6,444 nucleotides of DNA from Rhodospirillales bacterium (lineage in GTDB: Bacteria; Pseudomonadota; Alphaproteobacteria; Rhodospirillales; Magnetospirillaceae). The translations under genes were made by a program, and so were the position numbers. The notes beneath the pieces were generated by a model. The model ran no database searches. It was not told the DNA's origin and saw only the letters and a list, made by a program, of their open reading frames with translations. Positions within the stretch are counted from its first letter, which is position 1. Each line of letters begins with the position of its first letter. This document shows positions 1 to 6,444 of this stretch, piece by piece. Where the stretch lies: NCBI GenBank assembly GCA_030040955.1, contig JASHSH010000038.1:1-6444 (forward strand), written 5' to 3'.

Positions 1-309
1 CGCGTGTTCCTGCTGGTGTTCGGCATCGGCGCCATGGCGGCCGGCTATGCCGGCATCGTCGATGCGCCGGTGGTCGCGCTGGCGCCCGACATGGGCGACA
101 GCATCCTGGTCGAGACCTTCGTCGTGGTGGTGATCGGGGGCGTGGGCTCGTTCCTGGGCGCGATCGTCGGCGGGCTGCTCGCCGGCGAGATTCTCAGCGT
201 CACCTCGATGTTCGACCCCGCCTATTCGCAGGTGATGCTGTTCGCCACCATGACGCTGGTGCTGGTGCTGCGCCCGCAGGGATTGTGGGGATTGCGGGGG
301 CGCGAGTGA
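1..309 (+). CDS. livH: LivH-type branched-chain amino-acid ABC transporter permease, C-terminal part
   Basis: This is the 3' end of an open frame that enters from outside the window; 102 codons are visible and the stop is TGA at 307-309. The family forms one of the two membrane-spanning halves of HAAT/Liv importers in the inner membrane. The visible part has a hydrophobic stretch at fragment residues 3-20, a short loop containing APDMGD (28-33), then ETFVVVVIGGVGSFLGAIVGG at about 38-58. That last stretch matches the conserved LivH region containing an IGG.GS motif and a Gly-rich helix. A final hydrophobic helix (77-92) leads to RPQGLWG, the usual C-terminal ending of these permeases. LivH proteins are about 290 aa, so roughly 190 residues lie upstream. 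The stop overlaps the next gene's GTG by 4 bp, which implies translational coupling. The family call is firm; the substrate is unknown. Confidence 0.9.
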   Translation, partial: RVFLLVFGIGAMAAGYAGIVDAPVVALAPDMGDSILVETFVVVVIGGVGSFLGAIVGGLLAGEILSVTSMFDPAYSQVMLFATMTLVLVLRPQGLWGLRGRE

Positions 310-2146
310 GGCGACTCCTCGCCGACCGCCGGCTGCGGCGCTGGCTGCCCGAGCTCGGCACCATCCTCGTGTTGGCGCTCGCCCCCCTCCTGGGCCCGCT
401 GATCGGCGCCAATTCCGACGTGCTCGGGCGGATCGTGATCTGGGGGCTGTTCGGCCTCGGCTTCGACCTCCTGTTCGGCTACACCGGACTGCTGTCCTTC
501 GGCCAGGCGGCGTTCTACGGCACCGGCGGATTCATCGCCGCCTATCTGCTGATCAAGCATGTGGTCGGCGACGTGCTGCTCGCGCTTCTCATCGGCACCG
601 TCGGCGCGGCCGTCTGCGGCATTCTCGTCGGGCTGCTCGCGCTGCGGCGCACCGGCAGCTATTTCGCGATGATCACGGTGGCGATCGCCGAGACCTTCTT
701 CTTCCTGGAGAACTCGCCGCTGTCCGATTGGACCGGCGGCGAGAACGGTCTGCCGGGCGTACCGGCGCCGAAATTCGACCTCGGCTTCCTGGCGATCCAG
801 GTGAAGTCCGGCTGGTCGATGTATGCTTTCCTCGCCGTCGTCTTCCTCCTCGGCCTGGTGGTGGCGCGCCAAATTGCGCTGTCGCCGGTCGGCCACATCC
901 TGACCGCGATCCGCGACAACCCGTTGCGCGCCGCCGCGGTCGGCCACTCGATCCAGCGCTACAAGCTCGCGGCCTTCGCCATCGCCGCCGCTTTCGCGGG
1001 ACTTTCGGGCGGGCTGCTCGGAGTATTGCAAGGCTATATGCCGCCCGAGGCCTTCACCTTCGACACCTCCGGCCAGCTGGTGATCCAGACCGTGATCGGC
1101 GGCGCCGGCACCCTGTTCGGACCGCTGGTCGGCGCCGCGGTATGGCTTTCGATGCAGGACCTGCTGCAATACGGGCTCGGTCTCGGCGCCGCCTGGAAGC
1201 TCGGGCTCGGGCTGATCTTCGTGGCGCTGGTCGTGGTGCTGCGCCGGGGCGTGGTCGGCGCGGTCGAGCGGCTGGCGCGCCGCCTCCGGGCGTCGGCCGA
1301 GGGCGAAGCACGGGCGCCGGCGGCCGGAATTCGCGTCCGCGTCGCGTCCGAGCCGACCAGCTTGGCGGCGAACCGGGCCTCCGGCGTCAATGGCACGGTC
1401 GTGCTTCAGACCAAGGGGCTGACCAAGCATTACGGCGGCCTGGCGGCGAACAGCGACATCGACTTCGCGGTGCGCGAGGGCGAGCTGCGCGGCGTGATCG
1501 GCCCCAACGGCGCGGGCAAGAGCACCTTCTTCAAGATGCTGACCGGCGAGGTCATCCCGAGCGCGGGGCAGATCTTCTTCCGCGGCCGCGAGATCACGCA
1601 CGAGAGCGTCACCGAAGTCTGCCAGTCCGGCATGTCCAAGAGCTATCAGATCAACCAGCTGTTCGCGAAGCTGACGGTGCGGCAGAACCTGCTCATTCCG
1701 GCGCTGGCGGCCCGGCGCGGCCGGTTCCGCCTCGACATGCTGCGTGGAGTGGACCGGGTGCCGGGGCTGGCCGAGGACGTGGCGCGCACGCTCGACCTGA
1801 TCGACCTCGCCACGCGCGCCGACGTGCCGGTCGCCGACCTCGCCTATGGCGAGAAGCGGCGGCTGGAGATCGGGCTTGCGCTCGCCACCGCGCCGAGCGT
1901 CCTCCTGCTCGACGAGCCGCTCGCCGGCATGAGCCCGCAGGAGCGCGGCGACACCATCCGCCTCCTCAAATCGATCCGCCGCGGCCGCACCCTGGTCCTG
2001 GTCGAGCACGACATGGACGCGGTGTTCGACCTCGCCGAATACATCACCGTGCTGTACGAGGGCCGCGTACTCGCCGAGGGCGCGCCGCGCGAAATCCAGG
2101 CCAACAAATTCGTCCAGGACGCCTATCTGGGCGGGGTGCACGCCGC

Positions 2147-2150
<4 letters not shown>
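306..2150 (+). CDS. livMG: Fused LivM permease-LivG ATP-binding protein of a branched-chain amino-acid type ABC transporter
   Basis: This 614-aa protein joins the second permease half and one ATPase of a Liv-type importer in one chain. Residues 1 to about 315 are a LivM permease: several hydrophobic segments and the family signature GYTGLLSFGQAAFYG at 58-72. Residues about 316-363 are an Arg/Ala-rich polar linker. The LivG-type ATPase runs from about 364 to the end, with Walker A GPNGAGKST (399-407), the LivG-style signature AYGEKRR (around 513-518), Walker B with DE at 536-537, and switch histidine H568 in VEHD. The C-terminus (DAYLGG) is typical of LivG. The chosen start is GTG at 306, which overlaps the upstream stop as GTGA and has a G-rich stretch 5 nt before it. 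An in-frame GTG at 285 would add 7 residues but lies inside livH. LivM-LivG fusions are known in Alphaproteobacteria. All ATPase motifs look intact, so this is a working fusion rather than a misread frame. Confidence 0.93.
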
Positions 2151-2829
<679 letters not shown>

Positions 2830-2845
<16 letters not shown>

Positions 2846-5616
2846 ACGGGGGCGGCGAAGGCCGGCTGGGGGGCGCGCTCCAGTCGCGATCCGTCCTCGG
2901 CCGGCGTCGCGGCCGGCAGCCGCACCCGGATCAGCGCGCCGCCCTGCGCCGGGCCCTCGACCCAGATGGTCCCGCCCAGGCGGCGCACCACGATCCGGCA
3001 GATGGTGAGGCCCAATCCGGAGCCCGACGGCTTGCCGGTCTGCGAACTGCCGATCTGGCGGAAGCGCTCGAACACCACGTCGCGCAGCTCGGGCGCGATG
3101 CCGGGGCCGTTGTCGGCGACGGCGAACTCGACCCAGCCCGGCTCGGGCGCCGCCGCCGAAATGCTCACCTGCCCGTGGCCCGCGGGACAGAACTTCACCG
3201 CGTTCGACAGCAGGTTGAGCAGGACCTGCATCAGCAGGTCGCGGTCGGCGAGCGCAACCGGGCGCACGGGCGCGGCCGGCGCGCGCACCGTCACCGTCAC
3301 GCCCTTGTCGAGCAGGATGCGGCTGGTCGCGGCGACCGCGTCGTCGATCACGTCGATCAAGTCGGCCGGCCCGATCACGGTGGCGATCTGGCCCGACTGG
3401 ATCTGGGCGAGGTCGAGCATCTGATTGATCAGGCGGGTGAGCCGTTCCGCCTCGCGGATGATGATGGCGTAGAACTCGTCGCGGCGGCCCGCGTCGAGCT
3501 GCGGATTGTCGCGCAGGATTTCCGAGAAGGAGCGGATCGAGGTGAGCGGCGTGCGCAGCTCGTGGTTCACGGTGGAGACGAAATCGTCCTTCAGCCGGTC
3601 GAGTTCCTGGAGGCGCTCGTTGGCCTGGCGCAGCTCGGCGCCCGCCAGTTCGAGGGCGCGCGACTTCTCCTCGAGCTCGCGGTTGACCTCGATCAGGCGC
3701 GAGGTCTCGTCGAGGATGCGCATGACCTCGTCGACGCCGAGCGGCTCCTCGGTCACCACCGAACTGACGAGGACGCGCGCCGAGGCGCTGCCGATGGCGC
3801 CGGCCAGCAGCCGCTCCGCGTACAGCACCATCTCGGCGTCGGCCTCGATTCCACCCGGGTCGAGACCGCGCCGGCGCGCGCGGTCGAGGAACGCCGCCTC
3901 CGCCTGCTTCTGGCCGAGGAAGCGGCCGACCAGCGTGCGCAGGTCGGGCAAGGGGGCCGTGCGCCGCCACAGCTGCGCGGCTTCGGCGCCGCCGAACACG
4001 TCGACGAACAGCGCCGCCTGTGCGCGCTCGACCGCGGACTGCCGGGTGAACAGCGACAGGCCGACGATGGCGCCGCAATTGAGCAACATCGTCCAGAACA
4101 GCGCGTGCACCACGGGGTCGAGCGAATCGAGTCCGAACAGCGCGTGCGGGCGCAGCCACGCGATGCCGAACGGCCCGTCGGTGAGATAGCTCATCGGCAG
4201 CAGGCCGGAGCCCGCGATCGCCGGCAGGAACATCGTATGCGCCCAGGTGAGGAAACCGAGCGCGATGCCCGCCAGCGCGCCGATGCGCGTCGCCCGGCGC
4301 CAGAACAGCCCGAACAGGATCACGGGGAAGAATTGCGCGACGGCGACGAACGAGACCAGTCCGATGGAGACCAGCGGATAGGCCTCGCCGACATAGCGCA
4401 TGTAGACATAGCCCAGCCCCATGACGCCGACCATGGCCAGGCGCCGGATGGTGAGCAGCAGCGGGATCAGGTCGGCGCGCGCGGCCAGCTGGCGGTGGCG
4501 GTAGCGCAGCAGGGCCGGCATGACGAGGTCGTTGCTAACCATCGTGCTCAGCGCGGCGGTCTCCACGATCACCATGCCGGCCGAGGCCGACAACCCGCCG
4601 ATGAAGACCAGCAGCGCGAGCAAGGGCGCGCCCGAGGCCAGCGGCAGGCTGAGCACCATCGAGTCGGGATCGGCGCCAGCCGGAAGCAGCATCCGGCCGG
4701 CCAGCGCGATCGGCAGGACGAACAGGTTGATCGCCAGCAGGTAGAGCGGGAACAGCCAGATCGCGCGGTCGAGATGGCGCTCGTTGACGTTCTCCACCAC
4801 CATCACCTGGAACTGGCGCGGCAGGCACAGGCTCGCCATCAGCGACACCGCCGTGAGCCCGATCCAATTCAGGTGCGCCGACGCGCCCTGGAAGCGGAAC
4901 AGGTCGGCCAGGCCGGGCGCGGCGGCGGCGCGGCGGAACAGGTCGCCGAATCCGTGGAACAGGCCGAAGCCGACGAACAGGCCGACCGCGGTCAGGCACA
5001 GCAGCTTGACCATGGATTCGAACGCCACCGCGGCGACCATGCCGTAATGGTGCTCGCCCGGCTGGATGCTGCGGCTGCCGAACAGCATGGCGAACAGGGT
5101 CAGCAGCATCGCCGCCCACAGGCCGGCATCCCCCACGATCGATCCGGACGCCAGGCTGGCGGCGCGCGAGGCTCCTTCCGTCAGCACCGTGAAGCTGGTC
5201 GACACCGCCTTGAGCTGGAGCGCCAGATACGGGACCGAGCCGACCAGCGCCACCACCGTCACCAGCGCGCCGAGGCTCGAGCTTTTGCCGAAGCGCGAAG
5301 CGATCAGCGAGGCAAGCGAGGTGATGCGGTTGGCCTTGCTCACCCGCAGAATCTTGCGCAGCAGCAGCCAGCCCAGCGCGAAGGCCAGGGTGGGTCCGAG
5401 ATAGATCGGCAGGAAGGCGATGCCGCCCTTCGAGGCCAGCCCGACGCTGCCGTAGAAGGTCCACGAGGTGCAGTAGATGGCGAGCGAGAAGGTGTAGACG
5501 ATGCTGGAGTTGATCGCGCGCTCGCCCTGGCCGCGCCGATCCACCCAATAGGCCAGCGCGAACAGGATCAGCAGATAGACGATGGCGACGGCGGCGACGA
5601 TGCCCGGATCGACCAT
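2830..5616 (-). CDS. Sodium:solute symporter-like (SLC5)-STAC sensor histidine kinase, CbrA/CrbS-like
   Basis: This 928-aa inner-membrane sensor kinase has a transporter-like input domain. Residues about 4-521 hold some 12-13 hydrophobic segments of the SSS/SLC5 fold; the early part, including INSSIVYTFSLAIYCTSWTFYGSVG split over two helices, is typical of CbrA/CrbS. A polar linker follows, then a STAC-like helix with RLLAGAIGSASAR at 602-614. A charged coiled coil spans about 628-678. HisKA carries phosphoacceptor H685 in HELRTPL, with HExxT residue T689. HATPase_c has the N-box around N805, the G1 box DNGPGI from D835, and the G2 box GSGLGL at 865-870. No PAS domain and no attached receiver are present, so it probably phosphorylates a separate receiver such as the one encoded upstream. 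In relatives this architecture couples amino-acid or acetate sensing to gene control; the ligand here is unknown. The ATG at 5616 was chosen because GAGGA sits 6 nt upstream; a TTG 6 nt earlier is less likely. The stop is TAG at 2832-2830. Confidence 0.93.
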
Positions 5617-5618
5617 CG

Positions 5619-5843
5619 TCAATCCTCGCCGTCGGCGCGCGCCGTCGCCCGCCGCCACCGCTCGACCACCACCGCCATCGCCGCGATCGTTCCGCCCCAG
5701 GCCAGGAACAGGTAGAGATACAGCGACGGCAGCCCGAACAGGGAGCGGCCGCTGAACAGGTCCAGAAGGGGCGGATTGAACAGCAGCGCCGCCGCGGCGG
5801 ACACGCCGACCAGCTTGTCGCGCCGGCGCGCTTCCTCGGTCAC
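5619..5843 (-). CDS. Small two-TM membrane protein, candidate accessory subunit of the transporter-like kinase
   Basis: This is a 74-aa protein of unassigned family. A short basic N-terminus (EARRRDK) leads to a hydrophobic segment at about 11-30 containing NPP, then a hinge with SGRSLFGLPS (31-40), a second strongly hydrophobic segment (about 41-60), and a basic tail ERWRRATAR. The layout, two helices with a Gly-Pro turn before an aromatic-rich second helix and a basic cytoplasmic end, recalls the small subunits encoded next to SLC5 sodium:solute symporters (DUF4212 type) and the CbrX peptide upstream of CbrA. No exact motif proves membership. Its GTG start overlaps the receiver gene's TGA by 4 bp, and its TGA ends 2 bp before the kinase ATG, so it is tightly coupled to both. 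This placement is the main argument that it works with the kinase. The coding call is supported by the stop/start overlaps and by a membrane-like composition unlike the shadow frames. Confidence 0.78.
   Translation of the reverse strand: MTEEARRRDKLVGVSAAAALLFNPPLLDLFSGRSLFGLPSLYLYLFLAWGGTIAAMAVVVERWRRATARADGED
5623..5627 (-). promoter_or_regulatory. Ribosome-binding site of the sensor kinase gene
   Basis: GAGGA on the minus strand lies 6 nt before the kinase ATG at 5616. It sits inside the last codons of the small membrane protein gene, so the kinase has its own site in addition to likely coupling. It decides the start in favour of ATG 5616 over the TTG at 5622. Confidence 0.7.
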
Positions 5844-6232
5844 CCCGCGCCTCCCCCGGCGGCCGGCTCGCCCGCCAGCGCGCGGATCTGGGCGAGCACG
5901 TCGCGCGTGGCGAACGGCTTGGTGATGTAGAGATCGGCGCCCGCGCGCAGGCCCCGGCTGCGCTCGCGGTCCATCCCCTTGGCGGTGAGCATGACGATGC
6001 GCACCCCGGCCGCGCCCGGATCGGCGCGGATCGCCGCGCAGACCTCGATGCCGGTGCGGCGCGGCAGCATCACGTCGAGGATCACGATGTCGGGCCGGTG
6101 CGCCGCGACCGCCTCCAGCGCCGCGTCGCCGTCGGTGGCCAAGCTGACCCGATAGCCCTCCTTCTCCATCAGGAAGCGGAGCGCCATCAGGATATTGGGA
6201 TCGTCGTCGACGATCAGGACCGACACCGCCAT
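5840..6232 (-). CDS. Stand-alone receiver-domain response regulator
   Basis: This 130-aa CheY-like protein is a single receiver domain with no output domain. The visible phosphorylation site residues are the acidic pair D9-D10, the phosphoacceptor D53 in VILDVMLP, T83 in MLTAKG, and K105 in ITKPF. After the last helix comes only a short Gly/Ala tail (AGGGAG), so it has no DNA-binding or enzymatic output. It probably acts as a phosphorelay intermediate, a phosphate sink, or a protein-protein regulator. As the first gene of the operon with the kinase, it is the obvious candidate partner, because the kinase has no receiver of its own. The ATG at 6232 was chosen over a more upstream ATG (6298) because the receiver fold begins directly with VSVLIVDDD and GGAGAGGG lies about 5 nt upstream. 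The stop overlaps the next gene's start as GTGA. Confidence 0.92.
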   Translation of the reverse strand: MAVSVLIVDDDPNILMALRFLMEKEGYRVSLATDGDAALEAVAAHRPDIVILDVMLPRRTGIEVCAAIRADPGAAGVRIVMLTAKGMDRERSRGLRAGADLYITKPFATRDVLAQIRALAGEPAAGGGAG

Positions 6233-6237
6233 CGCCG

Positions 6238-6245
6238 CCCTCTCC
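6238..6245 (-). promoter_or_regulatory. Ribosome-binding site of the receiver gene
   Basis: GGAGAGGG on the minus strand ends 5 nt before the ATG at 6232. It supports that start over the in-frame ATG at 6298, which would add 22 residues lying outside the receiver fold. Confidence 0.65.
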
Positions 6246-6262
6246 CCCGCCCGGCGGGCGGG
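6246..6262. repeat. Perfect 7-bp inverted repeat (hairpin) next to the receiver gene's ribosome-binding site
   Basis: CCCGCCC-GGC-GGGCGGG is a perfect 7-bp stem, all G-C pairs, with a 3-nt loop. In the predicted minus-strand leader it forms directly before the GGAGAGGG ribosome-binding site. It could affect translation start or transcript stability. In a GC-rich genome it could also be incidental. It has no T-run, so it is not a classical terminator. Confidence 0.5.
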
Positions 6263-6270
6263 ACCGGGCC

Positions 6271-6298
6271 ATACTAGCGCGTTCCCGGCATTGGGCAA
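6271..6298 (-). promoter_or_regulatory. Candidate sigma-70 type promoter for the receiver-small protein-kinase operon
   Basis: On the minus strand TTGCCC (6298-6293) and TAGTAT (6276-6271) are separated by 16 bp. They match the -35 and -10 consensus at 4 of 6 positions each (TTGACA, TATAAT). Transcription would start about 7 nt downstream, giving a leader of around 30 nt before the ATG at 6232. This is one of the few AT-richer patches in the window. The call rests on consensus matching alone. Confidence 0.45.
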
Positions 6299-6313
6299 TT
6301 TGCGCCATAGCTG

Positions 6314-6322
6314 TGCTACGCT
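6314..6322 (+). promoter_or_regulatory. Possible extended -10 element for the divergent response regulator gene
   Basis: TGCTACGCT fits an extended -10 pattern (TG-N-TACGCT) about 23 bp before the ATG at 6346. No convincing -35 hexamer sits at 17-18 bp; the nearest TTG-starting hexamer (TTGGGC, 6291-6296) is 20 bp away. If real, its upstream region would overlap the -35 of the minus-strand promoter. Weak call. Confidence 0.22.
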
Positions 6323-6345
6323 GCGGCGCGGCGGCGGGGAATCGC

Positions 6346-6444
6346 ATGCGTGTGCTGCTGATCGAGGACGATGCCGACATCTCCAGGCTGGTCGTGCGCG
6401 ACCTGCGCGCCGCCGGCTATACCGTCGACGCGTTCGACTTGGCG
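6346..6444 (+). CDS. Response regulator, N-terminal part of receiver domain, probably OmpR/PhoB family
   Basis: The first 33 codons of a second response regulator run off the window edge. It opens with MRVLLIEDDADISRLV, the first beta strand and acidic pocket (E7, D8, D9) of a receiver domain, followed by the first helix and AAGYTVD. This opening is typical of OmpR/PhoB-type two-component regulators such as the QseB/PmrA group, but the output domain is not visible, so the subfamily is an inference. GGGGA at 6336-6340 lies 5 nt before the ATG. The gene is divergent from the receiver-kinase operon and shares a 113-bp upstream region with it. A partner kinase would usually follow downstream, outside the window. 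Confidence 0.85.
   Translation, partial: MRVLLIEDDADISRLVVRDLRAAGYTVDAFDLA

Noticed and set aside
222..2141. Open frame of 639 codons on the - strand opposite the LivM-LivG fusion.
   Set aside because: It is low-complexity and rich in charged residues and Ala, with no recognisable domain. The + strand frame has intact Walker and permease motifs.
728..2146. The livF reading frame stays open upstream of the ATG and could suggest a 705-aa protein.
   Set aside because: The upstream part is Arg/Gly/Pro-rich shadow of the fusion gene. LivF homology starts at the ATG at 2147, which also forms an ATGA overlap.
2900..2917. GCCGGC-6 nt-GCCGGC inverted repeat about 55 bp after the livF stop, considered as a terminator.
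   Set aside because: It lies inside the kinase coding sequence, is built from a self-palindromic hexamer common in GC-rich DNA, and has no T-run.
5844..6380. The small membrane protein's frame stays open upstream and could give a 253-aa protein starting at 6380.
   Set aside because: The upstream part overlaps the whole receiver gene in another frame and is a Gly/Arg-rich shadow. The GTG at 5843 gives a compact two-helix protein with a 4-bp overlap.

Overview
The window is a GC-rich (roughly 70% by eye), densely coded stretch of bacterial chromosome. Third-position GC is very high, GTG starts are used, genes overlap by 4 bp, and the protein families present suggest an alphaproteobacterium of the Rhizobiales/Rhodospirillales kind. 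That placement is an inference from style; no rRNA or other phylogenetic marker is present.

Left part (1-2845, + strand): the 3' end of a branched-chain/hydrophobic amino-acid (HAAT/Liv family) ABC transporter operon. It holds the C-terminal third of a LivH-type permease, a LivM permease fused in one chain to a LivG ATPase, and a separate LivF ATPase. The genes are linked by GTGA and ATGA stop/start overlaps. The substrate-binding protein and the start of livH would lie upstream, outside the window. Together they would form a complete inner-membrane translocator with two permease and two ATPase halves. The substrate cannot be read from these subunits.

Right part (2830-6232, - strand): a three-gene signalling operon transcribed toward the transporter. 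In order of transcription it encodes a stand-alone receiver-domain response regulator (130 aa), a 74-aa protein with two membrane segments, and a 928-aa sensor histidine kinase. The kinase's input module is a complete sodium:solute symporter-like (SLC5) membrane domain followed by a STAC domain, as in CbrA/CrbS kinases. The genes are joined by a 4-bp GTGA overlap and a 2-bp gap. The last 16 bp of the kinase gene overlap, tail to tail, the last 16 bp of livF, so no intergenic space is left for a conventional terminator.

Right edge (6233-6444): a 113-bp divergent intergenic region with a plausible minus-strand promoter (TTGCCC-16-TAGTAT) and a perfect 7-bp hairpin next to the receiver gene's ribosome-binding site. 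It is followed by the first 33 codons of a second, divergently transcribed response regulator on the + strand.

The most interesting unit is the receiver / small two-TM protein / transporter-like kinase operon. The small protein resembles, in layout, the small partner subunits of SLC5 transporters (DUF4212-like) or CbrX-like peptides, so it may be an accessory subunit of a transporter that acts as a receptor. No mobile elements, CRISPR arrays, tRNA or rRNA genes were seen.
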